NCBI GenBank assembly: GCA_965261315.1
Contig: CBDHDM010000093.1
Location: forward strand, 1-64,000
Source of the DNA: Endozoicomonas sp965261315
GTDB taxonomy: Bacteria > Pseudomonadota > Gammaproteobacteria > Pseudomonadales > Endozoicomonadaceae
Reading direction: 5' to 3'
Length of the DNA stretch: 64,000 nt
Shown: positions 18,723 to 27,343 of the stretch, piece by piece
Layout of the letters: every line of letters starts with the position of its first letter
Position numbering within the stretch: the first letter of the stretch is position 1
Notes under the pieces: model-generated
What the model was told of the DNA's origin: nothing
Databases searched by the model: none
The model's input: only the letters and a program-made list of their open reading frames with translations
Position numbers and translations under genes: made by a program

Positions 18723-19244
18723 TTACACTCTGTCGAGCACCAGATAGCTATAAGTCAGCGGCTGGTCATCTTCAGATTGAATGTCTTCCCGTGAGGTTTC
18801 CCGCCACTGTTGTTGTGCGATTTCCGGGAAAAAGGCATCACCGTCAAAACTTTGGTAAACCCGGGTCAGGTAGAGCCGGTCAGCTTGTTCAATGGCCAGT
18901 CGATAGATCTGTTCGCCACCAATCACCATGACTTCTTCATTACCGTTGATCAGGGCTGGAGCCTCAGCCAAAATAAGAGCTTCGGCCAGGGCCATGGCGT
19001 CATCCAGACTGTGGACAACTTTTACACCCTCATACTGCCAGCTTTTATCCCGGGTAATGACGATATTGGTTCTTCCCGGTAGAGGCTTTTTCAGCGAGTC
19101 AAAGGTCTTGCGGCCCATAATAATGGGCTTGCCCATGGTAACTGCCTTGAAGTAGCGAAGATCTCCGGGCAGATACCAGGGCATTTTATTGTTGATGCCA
19201 ATCGCGTTGTTGTCTGCCACTGCAGCTATCAGGGCAAGTTTCAT
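18723..19244 (-). CDS. folA: Dihydrofolate reductase
   Basis: 173 residues, typical DHFR length. It reduces dihydrofolate to tetrahydrofolate with NADPH. Conserved parts: ALIAAVADNNAIGINNKMPWYLP at the N-terminus (Met20 loop), the catalytic acidic residue in GDLRYFKAVTMGKP, IIMGRKTFDSL, and VIGGEQIYRLAI (NADPH-binding Gly-Gly). It lies downstream of thiI on the same strand, separated by a small inverted-repeat element at 19262-19322. Confidence 0.97.
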   Translation of the reverse strand: MKLALIAAVADNNAIGINNKMPWYLPGDLRYFKAVTMGKPIIMGRKTFDSLKKPLPGRTNIVITRDKSWQYEGVKVVHSLDDAMALAEALILAEAPALINGNEEVMVIGGEQIYRLAIEQADRLYLTRVYQSFDGDAFFPEIAQQQWRETSREDIQSEDDQPLTYSYLVLDRV

Positions 19245-19261
19245 CCGTGTTTACTCCTTTT

Positions 19262-19322
19262 TTGAACCACAAAGACAAATTTTTGTTGAGAAAGCTTTGT
19301 GTCTCAGTGCCTCTGTGGTGAA
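19262..19322. repeat. Short inverted-repeat element between thiI and folA
   Basis: About 61 bases with related ends: left TTGAACCACAAAGACA, and the right end read on the other strand begins TTCACCACAGAGGCAC. The core AACCACAAAGA recurs at 37529-37539 in a longer element. It fills most of the gap between the thiI stop and the folA start. It looks like a small non-autonomous element; no coding capacity. Confidence 0.5.
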
Positions 19323-19326
19323 AAAA

Positions 19327-20790
19327 TTACTGCTTTGGTTTCGGGTTGAATACGCCGACATTCTCATGCCCTTCTTCCCGAAGATGCATGGCATGCAGTT
19401 GACTCATTACCCCTTTTTCGCAGTAGATCAGGTAGTGGCGACTCTTGTCCAGCTCAGCGAAACGGGTTCGTAACTGGTAGAATGGGATTCTCATTACCTC
19501 TCGTCCTGGCATGGAGAAAGGCTTGATTTCTTCCTCGGTAGGGTGACGAATATCGACAATCACTTCACCCTGATGAACCTCACTGACAACTTCAACTTCT
19601 TCCCTGGTTAAGTCATCGGCAATGATGTCGTGGATAGAGACCATTCTCCGGCTGATAATGGCCTCTTCCAGCACTTCAAAATTGAATCGAGTCTCTTCTG
19701 CTGCAACTTTCTCTTCTTTCGCCCGGGTTGTCGGGTTTTTGGAGATAACCGCGCAGTATTCCGGAATGTTACGGACGAACTCTTCTGTGCCAATTTTTAT
19801 GGAAAGATCAACAATGGCCTGTTTATCCATGGTGATCAGAGGCCTTAGTACCAGGGCATCCGTAACCGAATCGATGACTGCCAGATTCGGTAGCGTCTGG
19901 CTGGACACCTGTCCGATGGCTTCACCGGTGACCAGCGCAGCCATTTCCATCTCGTCTGCCACTTTGGTGGCAGCCCTGAGCATCATCCGCTTCAGAATAA
20001 CCCCCATCTGAGAGTTATCCACCTTGGTCAGAATTTCTTCCACAACGCCTTCAAAAGGTACCGTGACGAATTTAACCCGGTGTGAGGCACCGAACCGGTT
20101 CCACAGGTAAAAAGCGACTTCTTTTACTGCGAGCTCATGGGCATGCCCACCCAGATTGAAGAAACAGAAATGGGTACGAATGCCTCGTTTCATCGTGAGG
20201 AAACTGGAAACGGCAGAGTCAAAGCCACCGGAAATCAGAGAAAGAACCGGTTCCTGAGACCCCAGGGGATAGCCACCCAGACCTTCTCCCCGCTTTTGGG
20301 TCATAAAGTATCGGTCATTCTTGATATCAATACGGACAGTAACCTCAGGGTTTTTCAGGCTAACCCCACTGGCTTCAGTCTGTTGATTAAGGCCGCCTCC
20401 AACAAAGCGCTCTACTTCAATCGATTGGAACTCGTGCTTTCCGGCTCGATTACAACGAACGCAGAATGTTTTACCGGCCAGCGCTTCTGAATGGGCTTCC
20501 ACCGCTTTTTCCAGGATATCGTCCAGGCTGACCAGCTTGTGTTCAGCAACCCGCAGCCAGTAGGCAATCCCTGGAATATGACTTAACAGATCACTCACCT
20601 CTGCCACCAGCATCTCATCATTGCTGCTGGTCGTGACTTCAACATGATCCCATACACCCGAGACATCAATGTTCTCATCCACGCGTTTAAGAATGGTGCG
20701 AATATTTCGTCGCAGCATTTTAATAAAGCGTTTTCGAACCGGAGCACTTTTGATAGTGATTTCCGGGAACAGCTTAATGATGAACTTCAT
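19327..20790 (-). CDS. thiI: tRNA 4-thiouridine synthetase with rhodanese domain
   Basis: 487 residues. The protein makes s4U at tRNA position 8 and delivers sulphur for the thiazole of thiamine. Domain order: ferredoxin-like and THUMP region (to about residue 165), PP-loop ATPase with LISGGFDSAVSSF near residue 190, and a C-terminal rhodanese domain carrying the persulphide cysteine in YCEKGVMS (about Cys457). The presence of the rhodanese domain matches the enterobacterial-type long ThiI. The neighbourhood (folA, then glnA divergently) does not suggest an operon with thiamine genes. Confidence 0.97.
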   Translation of the reverse strand: MKFIIKLFPEITIKSAPVRKRFIKMLRRNIRTILKRVDENIDVSGVWDHVEVTTSSNDEMLVAEVSDLLSHIPGIAYWLRVAEHKLVSLDDILEKAVEAHSEALAGKTFCVRCNRAGKHEFQSIEVERFVGGGLNQQTEASGVSLKNPEVTVRIDIKNDRYFMTQKRGEGLGGYPLGSQEPVLSLISGGFDSAVSSFLTMKRGIRTHFCFFNLGGHAHELAVKEVAFYLWNRFGASHRVKFVTVPFEGVVEEILTKVDNSQMGVILKRMMLRAATKVADEMEMAALVTGEAIGQVSSQTLPNLAVIDSVTDALVLRPLITMDKQAIVDLSIKIGTEEFVRNIPEYCAVISKNPTTRAKEEKVAAEETRFNFEVLEEAIISRRMVSIHDIIADDLTREEVEVVSEVHQGEVIVDIRHPTEEEIKPFSMPGREVMRIPFYQLRTRFAELDKSRHYLIYCEKGVMSQLHAMHLREEGHENVGVFNPKPKQ

Positions 20791-21069
20791 GAGTCAGAGG
20801 ACCTTGTGGGCTGGACAGTCCGGGCGGGAAGTATGGATGTCACGATAAATGAATTTGGTGGGCATTATACCGAATCTTGATTGTTTCAACACACCCGGTG
20901 TCTGTTGCAAAAGGACTGCGCCTTCAACAGCCTCGTCCTCAGGTTTTGTAACTCCTGGAGTATCTGGCTTTTAGTGTGTTATCACTTATTCGTGTAAGTA
21001 CAACTGCAATCGATTTTTAAAGAGAGTACACTCTGCGATGCCGTTTATCAGGGAAAACAATAAACGAGC

Positions 21070-21086
21070 TGCACTGTATTGGTGCT
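21070..21086. promoter_or_regulatory. NtrC-binding site 1 upstream of glnA
   Basis: TGCACTGTATTGGTGCT fits the NtrC consensus TGCAC-N7-GTGC(A/T). The E. coli glnA site 1 is TGCACCAACATGGTGCT from memory. Centre-to-centre distance to the next site is 31 bases, three helical turns, as for the paired glnAp2 enhancer sites. Confidence 0.75.
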
Positions 21087-21100
21087 CAAAGTTTGCTGTT

Positions 21101-21117
21101 TGCACCACTATAGTGCT
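21101..21117. promoter_or_regulatory. NtrC-binding site 2 upstream of glnA
   Basis: TGCACCACTATAGTGCT, a second 17-base dyad of the NtrC type on the same face of the helix as site 1. The pair should act as the enhancer for the sigma-54 promoter at 21343-21358. Confidence 0.75.
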
Positions 21118-21342
21118 TCTTGGTTTGGTGTTAACTTATACACTACTTGACGGTGGCGTGTAGGGAGCCAGATTAACACTATTACCTGTGTTGGGATGAG
21201 GGAACTGGTTAAAATATATGTGGTTGATTTAGCTGTAAATTATCTATTTTCAGGTTTAGTCACTGCTTATTATACTTATATTCGGATTTTTTTATTAAAA
21301 GCACCACATCTGCCAGATTGTCCCTGATAAAGCTACAGAATG

Positions 21343-21358
21343 TGGCATAGCTATTGCT
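21343..21358 (+). promoter_or_regulatory. Sigma-54 (-24/-12) promoter of glnA
   Basis: TGGCATAGCTATTGCT has GG and GC exactly ten bases apart and matches TGGCAC-N5-TTGCW at most positions. The expected transcript start is near 21370, giving a leader of about 138 bases to the glnA ATG. Position downstream of two NtrC sites and upstream of glnA supports it strongly. Confidence 0.8.
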
Positions 21359-21507
21359 GTCGCTAACAGCAAGTATATTTCTTTTGCTCACCACTCACTC
21401 TCTTCCCGTTTAGTAGAGAGCCTGGAGCAAAGGGATTGATCAGTAGACCGCCTGATCCGAAAGTGTTCGTCACCAGCGCGGTGTTTGTCCTCTGGAGGAA
21501 ATAATAA

Positions 21508-22911
21508 ATGTCGAAGACTCTTAGCCTGATTAAGGAACATGATGTTAAGTGGGTTGATATGCGTTTTACCGACACTAAAGGTAAAGAGCAGCATGTATCG
21601 ATTCCGGTCAGTGAACTGGATGAAGAATTCTTCGAAGTTGGCAAAATGTTTGACGGTTCCTCCATCGCTGGCTGGAAAGGCATTAACGAATCCGACATGA
21701 TTCTGATGCCAGACGACAGCACGTCTACCATCGATCCATTTACTGAAGCATCAACCCTTAATATTCGTTGCGACATCGTAGAGCCTTCTACCATGCAGGG
21801 TTACGAGCGTGATCCACGTTCCGTTGCCAAGCGTGCTGAAGAGTATCTGAAGTCCACAGGCATTGCTGACACTGCTTTCTTTGGTCCTGAGCCAGAGTTC
21901 TTTGTCTTTGATGACGTTAAGTGGAGTGTTAATATTTCCGGTGCTTCTTACGAAGTGAACTCTGAAGAAGCGGCCTGGTCTTCCAATGCCAAGTTTGAAG
22001 GTGGCAACACCGGTCACCGTCCAAAGGTTAAAGGCGGTTACTTCCCGGTTCCTCCAGTCGACTCTCTGCACGATCTTCGTGCTGCCATGTGTGATGCCAT
22101 GGAAGCGCAGGGTCTGGAAGTTGAAGTACACCACCATGAAGTGGGCACTGCTGGTCAGTGTGAAATCGGTGTTAAATTTAACACGCTGGTGAAGAAAGCT
22201 GACGAAGTTCAGGTTCTGAAATATGCGGTTCATAACGTTGCCCATGCCTATGGCAAGACGGCAACCTTTATGCCTAAGCCTCTGGTAGGTGACAACGGTT
22301 CAGGCATGCACGTGCATATGTCTCTGTCCAAGAATGGTGAAAACCTGTTCGCTGGCGATGGGTACGCTGGACTGTCTGAAGAAGCTCTGTACTACATTGG
22401 TGGTGTTATCAAGCATGCCAAGGCGATCAATGCTTTTGCCAATGCTTCTACTAACTCCTACAAGCGTCTGATTCCAGGCTTTGAAGCACCTGTTATGCTG
22501 GCTTACTCTGCCCGTAACCGCTCTGCTTCCATCCGAATTCCTTATGTGAACAGCCCTAAGGCTCGTCGTGTCGAAGTACGCTTCCCTGACCCAACGGCTA
22601 ACCCATACCTGGCGTTTGCTGCACTGATGATGGCTGGCCTGGACGGAATCAAGAACAAGATCCATCCTGGTGATGCTGCTGATAAGGATCTGTACGACCT
22701 GCCACCAGAAGAAGCGGCTGAAATTCCAACCGTTTCCGAAAGCTTCGAAGAAGCTCTGGCTGCATTGGATACCGACCGCGAGTTCCTGACGGCGGGTGGC
22801 GTATTCACCGACGACATGATCGATGCCTACATCGAACTTAAGAAGGAAGAGTGTGTTGCTGTTAGCCAGACTACTCACCCTGTAGAGTTTGACCTGTACT
22901 ACTCAGTCTAA
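21508..22911 (+). CDS. glnA: Glutamine synthetase type I
   Basis: 467 residues, class I dodecameric GS-beta that condenses ammonia and glutamate at the cost of ATP. Visible motifs: FDGSSIAGWKGI near residue 50, the metal-binding FFGPEPEFFVFDD, NGSGMHVHMSL (ATP/glutamate region), and NRSASIRIP. The adenylylation loop DLYDLPPEE has its tyrosine near residue 396, so the enzyme should be covalently regulated by GlnE. The start at 21508 has GGAGG at 21494-21498. Transcription is expected from the sigma-54/NtrC promoter upstream, and a strong terminator follows. The two-component genes for its own control lie downstream. Confidence 0.99.
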   Translation: MSKTLSLIKEHDVKWVDMRFTDTKGKEQHVSIPVSELDEEFFEVGKMFDGSSIAGWKGINESDMILMPDDSTSTIDPFTEASTLNIRCDIVEPSTMQGYERDPRSVAKRAEEYLKSTGIADTAFFGPEPEFFVFDDVKWSVNISGASYEVNSEEAAWSSNAKFEGGNTGHRPKVKGGYFPVPPVDSLHDLRAAMCDAMEAQGLEVEVHHHEVGTAGQCEIGVKFNTLVKKADEVQVLKYAVHNVAHAYGKTATFMPKPLVGDNGSGMHVHMSLSKNGENLFAGDGYAGLSEEALYYIGGVIKHAKAINAFANASTNSYKRLIPGFEAPVMLAYSARNRSASIRIPYVNSPKARRVEVRFPDPTANPYLAFAALMMAGLDGIKNKIHPGDAADKDLYDLPPEEAAEIPTVSESFEEALAALDTDREFLTAGGVFTDDMIDAYIELKKEECVAVSQTTHPVEFDLYYSV

Positions 22912-22960
22912 AATGTCTGCATAAGATATTTCAGAAAATTCAGTTTTGATGTAATCCCCG

Positions 22961-22988
22961 AGCCAGAGTTTTTACTCTGGCTTTTTTA
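22961..22988 (+). terminator. Rho-independent terminator after glnA
   Basis: Stem AGCCAGAG / CTCTGGCT with loop TTTTTA followed by TTTTTT, 50 bases past the glnA stop. It separates glnA from the glnL-glnG transcript. Confidence 0.9.
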
Positions 22989-23134
22989 TATCCAGGGATG
23001 GATGGTATGCTGGCAATGCCGGGAGCAATTGCCAGTAGCCTCTTTCCCTGTTCAATACGGTTCATTGCCATTAAGCTAACAACCAATAAATGCGATATAA
23101 GCCTGTATAAGATTTTGTCCGGAGCAAGAGACGC

Positions 23135-23698
23135 ATGAATATAAAAAAGGCAATGGTTCAGTCTTTACTGATGGTTATTCTGCCCTTAGTCTTTGTCAAT
23201 CTGGCTTTGGCAGCCATCTACAAAACGGTCGATAAAGATGGGAATGTGATCTTCACGGATACCCGACCGGCTGATGAGCCCAGTGAAGAGGTTAAGCTCC
23301 GCCCGATCACCCCGATGTCTCCAGCTCCAACCGGAAGATCAGGCTCTTCCTTGCAGGGAGAGAAAGGCGAAAGTAAGGATCTTTATTCCCGTCTTGACAT
23401 TGTTGAGCCTGCGAATGACTCCACAGTACGTGACCAGGGTAACTTCACAGTAAAAGTAGCGACCGAACCAAGAATTTTCTCAGGCCACAGGGTGCGCCTT
23501 TTATTGAATGGTGGTGTGGTTGGAGAGTCAAAACGAAAGCTCAGCTTCGATCTGACGAATGTGGATCGTGGAACCCATACTCTGACGGTAGAAATCGTTG
23601 ATAATCGAAGAAAGGTCGTTCAGTCTTCAAGTAGCACGGTTCACGTACATCGTAATGTTTACCGGCCTGCTGTATCCATAAACCCGCCTTCACCCTGA
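23135..23698 (+). CDS. DUF4124-domain exported protein
   Basis: 187 residues with a signal peptide (MNIKKAMVQSLLMVILPLVF, ending ALA). The DUF4124 opening follows: AIYKTVDKDGNVIFTDTRP. The second half (VEPANDSTVRDQGNFTVKVA, then RLLLNG and HTLTVEIVDNRRKVVQ) reads like an Ig-like beta-sandwich. Proteins of this kind sit between glnA and ntrB in pseudomonads too, as I recall, but no function is established. Preceded by the glnA terminator, so it needs its own promoter. Confidence 0.85.
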   Translation: MNIKKAMVQSLLMVILPLVFVNLALAAIYKTVDKDGNVIFTDTRPADEPSEEVKLRPITPMSPAPTGRSGSSLQGEKGESKDLYSRLDIVEPANDSTVRDQGNFTVKVATEPRIFSGHRVRLLLNGGVVGESKRKLSFDLTNVDRGTHTLTVEIVDNRRKVVQSSSSTVHVHRNVYRPAVSINPPSP

Positions 23699-23766
23699 GG
23701 GCTCAAGAATAACTGGCTCAACAGGTTCATGGTTGCACGATAAAGTTGATGCTCAACTTCCCTGTT

Positions 23767-23783
23767 TGCACTATTGTGGTGCA
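23767..23783. promoter_or_regulatory. NtrC-binding site upstream of glnL
   Basis: TGCACTATTGTGGTGCA has perfect 5-base outer half-sites (TGCAC/GTGCA) in a 17-base dyad. E. coli has one NtrC site over the glnL promoter (TGCACTAAAATGGTGCA from memory), where NtrC represses its own operon. Position 203 bases before the glnL start suggests the same autoregulation. Confidence 0.75.
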
Positions 23784-23985
23784 TTCCGGGCTGGTAGTTT
23801 TCAATTAACGCTAAGCCGGTCGTGGATAATGCTGTTCTTCAAAAATCCTGAAGACGTATTATAGGCTGGAGAGCCTGAATTACCCACCGTATCCTAACGT
23901 CCAGTAAAGTGTGGTTTGATTTTTGCATTGACGATAACCAATGCCGACGTTCATTCAGAATGCACAACAATAATAAACCCTGACC

Positions 23986-25110
23986 ATGAAACCGTTTATG
24001 CCCGACTCTTTAGTAGAGCTAGTCCCTGAAGCAGGAATAATGCAAAACATAATTCTGGATAACCTTAATACGGCCATCATCGTGCTCGATCAGGATTTCA
24101 GAGTACTGACCCTGAATCCGGCAGCTGAAACACTGCTGGATACCAGTTTGAAAAGGATTCTGAATCAGTCAATTGCCTCTTTAATCAGTGAAGAACTCTT
24201 CAGGTCAGACCTTGATCGAAGCTTGAGTCAGTATCAACAATTTACCCGGCGGGAAACAGACTTCCCGATCAATGGAGAGATGATGAATGTGGATTACAGC
24301 ATCTCTCCTATCGACTGTGGTGATGCAAAGCTGCTTCTGGAGATTAACCCACGTGACCGGGTTCAGAAAATTACACGTGAAGAGTCGTTAATAGCCAAAC
24401 AGGAAACCTCCAGAATTCTGGTGCGTGGTCTGGCTCACGAAGTAAAAAACCCCCTGGGTGGCATTCGTGGTGCTGCTCAGCTTTTGGCCAGAGAGCTGGA
24501 TGATAAAGGCCTCAAGGAATTCACTGAGATTATTATTCAGGAGGCTGATCGACTGCGGGATCTGGTGGATCAAATGCTGGGCCCACTGCAGCCACCTAAG
24601 ATGGAAGCGCTGAACATCCATGAAGTGCTTGAACGGGTCATACAACTGATCAATGCAGAAACCGGTGGAGAGCTCAGGCTCAAGCGGGATTACGACCCAA
24701 GCATTCCTGATATTCCGGGTGATTTTGAACGCATGATACAGGCGATTCTGAACCTGGTGCGCAATGCCATGCAGGCTATTGATCAGGTTATGCCCCGGTC
24801 TGAAGGTTTGATTACCCTTCGTACCCGTATTGCACGACAGTTTAACTCTTTTTCAAAGAAGGGCTCCCAGCGACGGCGTCTGGTCTGTCACTTATCCATT
24901 ATTGATAACGGGTCTGGTATTCCACCAGAGCTGATTGACAATATTTTCTACCCGATGATCAGTGGTCGGGCGGACGGAACCGGGCTTGGGTTACCGATGG
25001 CTCAATCGATAATCAGCTTACATCAGGGACTGGTGGAGTGTGAAAGTAAGCCGGGTGAAACTACGTTCCACGTGTTCTTACCGCTTTCGATGGAAACATC
25101 ACAGGAGTGA
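23986..25110 (+). CDS. glnL: Nitrogen regulation sensor kinase NtrB
   Basis: 374 residues, cytosolic histidine kinase/phosphatase of the nitrogen response, controlled by PII. The N-terminal PAS domain (about residues 15-120) comes first. The H-box GLAHEVKNPLGGIRGAAQLL has its phospho-acceptor near His151. The N-box LNLVRNAMQAID and the G-boxes DNGSGIPPE and GTGLGLPMAQSII complete the ATPase domain. No membrane segments. It is followed after 3 bases by glnG, so the two are translationally linked. An NtrC site precedes the gene. Confidence 0.97.
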   Translation: MKPFMPDSLVELVPEAGIMQNIILDNLNTAIIVLDQDFRVLTLNPAAETLLDTSLKRILNQSIASLISEELFRSDLDRSLSQYQQFTRRETDFPINGEMMNVDYSISPIDCGDAKLLLEINPRDRVQKITREESLIAKQETSRILVRGLAHEVKNPLGGIRGAAQLLARELDDKGLKEFTEIIIQEADRLRDLVDQMLGPLQPPKMEALNIHEVLERVIQLINAETGGELRLKRDYDPSIPDIPGDFERMIQAILNLVRNAMQAIDQVMPRSEGLITLRTRIARQFNSFSKKGSQRRRLVCHLSIIDNGSGIPPELIDNIFYPMISGRADGTGLGLPMAQSIISLHQGLVECESKPGETTFHVFLPLSMETSQE

Positions 25111-25113
25111 AGT

Positions 25114-26562
25114 ATGAGTTTGAATTCTCAAGTCTGGATCGTGGATGATGACCAGGCGATACGCTGGGTTCTGGAACGAGCCCTGAATTCAGCGGGCATC
25201 GAGACGGAATCCTTTGACGCCCCGAATAAAGTGTTGGCGGCACTGGAATATAGTGAGCCTGAAGTACTGATCAGTGATGTCCGGATGCCAGGCATGAATG
25301 GTCTGGAATTGATGAAAGCGGTTCATGAGCGAAAGCCGGATGTGCCGGTCATTATCATGACTGCTCATTCAGACCTGGACAGTGCGGTGTCTTCCTACCA
25401 GAGCGGTGCTTTTGAATATCTGCCAAAACCTTTTGATATTGATGAAGCCGTTGCCCTGGTAAAACGCGGTCAGGAGCATCGACAACAGCAACTGGCTGAA
25501 GCGCCCATTCCGGAAGAGGTTCAGGCTACGGAAATCATTGGCGAAGCACCGGCCATGCAGGAAGTTTTCCGGGCGATTGGTCGGCTTTCACATTCCAATA
25601 TTACGGTGCTGATTAATGGGGAATCAGGAACAGGCAAGGAACTGGTGGCCAGAGCATTGCATCGTCATAGCCCACGGGCAGAGCGATCATTTATTGCACT
25701 GAATATGGCCGCAATTCCCAGAGACCTGATTGAGTCAGAACTGTTTGGCCATGAAAAAGGCGCATTTACCGGTGCTGGTGGACTGCGCCGCGGACGTTTT
25801 GAACAGGCAGGTGGTGGCACCCTGTTTCTGGACGAAATTGGTGATATGCCTGCCGATACCCAGACCCGTTTGTTGCGTGTTCTGGCCGATGGTGAATTCT
25901 ACCGCGTGGGTGGGCATACACCGGTAAAAGCGGATGTTCGAATCATTGCAGCAACGCACCAGAACCTTGAAAAGCTGGTGGAAGAGGGTAAATTCCGTGA
26001 AGACCTTTTTCATCGTCTTAATGTTATTCGGGTGCACCTGCCACGGCTGAGTGATCGGCGGGAAGATATTCCGAGGCTGGCGCGCTTTTTCCTGGACAAG
26101 GCCGGTAAAGAGCTGGAAGTGGAGCCTAAAATTCTTCATCCAGAAACAGCAAGTTATATCAGCTCTCTGGATTGGCCCGGAAATGTTCGTCAGCTGGAGA
26201 ACACCTGCCGCTGGCTGACAGTGATGGCTTCTGGCCGGGAAGTACTGGTTTCTGATCTGCCCCCGGAGTTAGTGGTGAAGGGCGACCGTGATCAAGGCTC
26301 GATCACTGGCTACGGTAGCTGGGAGCAGCTTTTTCGCCAATGGTGTGATCGTGAGCTGGCCGCAGGCCATGTGGGTATTCTTGATCAGGCAGTGCCTGCT
26401 TTTGAAACCATCGTTATTGAGTCAGCCCTGGCCTATACCGGCGGCCGGAAAAAGGATGCTGCAGAGCTACTGGGTTGGGGGCGGAATACGCTGACTCGTA
26501 AGATCAAGGAGCTGAACCTTGAACCTTCAGAGTCTTCAGAAGAGGAAAAGCTGACCGTTTAA
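25114..26562 (+). CDS. glnG: Nitrogen regulator NtrC, sigma-54 activator
   Basis: 482 residues in three domains. The receiver domain has its phospho-Asp in LISDVRMPGMNG (Asp55) and the conserved Lys in YLPKPFD. The AAA+ sigma-54 interaction domain has Walker A GESGTGKE near residue 170, the GAFTGA loop in FGHEKGAFTGAGG, and FLDEIGDMP as Walker B. The C-terminal Fis-type helix-turn-helix reads KKDAAELLGWGRNTLTRKIKEL. It should bind the NtrC dyads at 21070, 21101 and 23767 and drive glnA from the -24/-12 promoter. Overlap-like spacing with glnL indicates one transcript. Confidence 0.98.
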   Translation: MSLNSQVWIVDDDQAIRWVLERALNSAGIETESFDAPNKVLAALEYSEPEVLISDVRMPGMNGLELMKAVHERKPDVPVIIMTAHSDLDSAVSSYQSGAFEYLPKPFDIDEAVALVKRGQEHRQQQLAEAPIPEEVQATEIIGEAPAMQEVFRAIGRLSHSNITVLINGESGTGKELVARALHRHSPRAERSFIALNMAAIPRDLIESELFGHEKGAFTGAGGLRRGRFEQAGGGTLFLDEIGDMPADTQTRLLRVLADGEFYRVGGHTPVKADVRIIAATHQNLEKLVEEGKFREDLFHRLNVIRVHLPRLSDRREDIPRLARFFLDKAGKELEVEPKILHPETASYISSLDWPGNVRQLENTCRWLTVMASGREVLVSDLPPELVVKGDRDQGSITGYGSWEQLFRQWCDRELAAGHVGILDQAVPAFETIVIESALAYTGGRKKDAAELLGWGRNTLTRKIKELNLEPSESSEEEKLTV

Positions 26563-26682
26563 TTGTGTTGTTGTTAACAAGCCCCTCCCGACATAAGGAA
26601 ATATCTCAAGACGCAAGGTCAACGGTATTCACTTTGCTCTGCCTATACTGAAAACAGGATGTAGCAGTAAGGCAGTAACATC

Positions 26683-27192
26683 ATGGAACGGACTCCGCTA
26701 TCTTTTCATAGAAAGGTTCGCCAGGGAATTGGCGCAATTTTGCTTTCCGGTATTGTCGCCGTCACTTCGTTGACAGAAGTTCAGGCGGCCACCCAGGGAA
26801 AACTGGGAAATACCTCCACTGGCTCATTTTCCATAACACTGGTTGTATACCCTTCTTTACAGTCACAGGTTGCCATTGTGGATGAAAACGCAACCGATGA
26901 AGAGGGTAACCCTGTCATTATCCCAACGAATACTCTGAGCTTTGACCGCCCGGTTTCCCTTTGTATCTCAGGTCGTGGCCTCTCCCAGTTCAGCCTTGCT
27001 GCCAATGGCACCCGGGGTATTGATCTGAAAGTAACCGAGCCTGAACGTGAAACCTGGATTACTGAACAGTCATCAGCGGCATTTGGCGTTGAAAAAGACT
27101 GTCGCAACAGTACCCGAAAACTGATCGCACAGCCTGAGGTGGGTTTTCAGGGTTCAAAGCAGCCAGCAACCCTTCTAATTCATGCAGAGTAA
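26683..27192 (+). CDS. Small exported pilin-like protein of the chaperone-usher cluster
   Basis: 169 residues with a long signal peptide ending near TEVQAA. The mature N-terminus GKLGNTSTGSFSITLVVYPSL is a strand-rich, pilin-like opening; compare TGNFEIDLTILE in the protein at 36290-36910. Two cysteines (CISGRGLSQF and EKDCRNS) could form one disulphide. It precedes the periplasmic chaperone on the same strand. It may be a minor pilin or tip subunit. The family is not recognised with certainty. Confidence 0.65.
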   Translation: MERTPLSFHRKVRQGIGAILLSGIVAVTSLTEVQAATQGKLGNTSTGSFSITLVVYPSLQSQVAIVDENATDEEGNPVIIPTNTLSFDRPVSLCISGRGLSQFSLAANGTRGIDLKVTEPERETWITEQSSAAFGVEKDCRNSTRKLIAQPEVGFQGSKQPATLLIHAE

Positions 27193-27196
27193 TCAG

Positions 27197-27227
27197 TGGG
27201 TTTTGGATATACTGACAGAAAAACCCA
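27197..27227. terminator. Possible hairpin between the small pilin-like gene and the chaperone gene
   Basis: TGGGTTTT / AAAACCCA pairs across a 15-base loop and is followed by only three Ts. It could attenuate rather than end transcription. Weak. Confidence 0.35.
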
Positions 27228-27343
27228 TTTGAGATTATTTCTCTGGACAATAGAATAGGGGAAACAGTGTTCATCCCCTGTCGTCTCAAGCGCTCAAAAG
27301 CAACTCAGTGATTTGGTCCAGGGCAAACCGGAATTACCATTAT

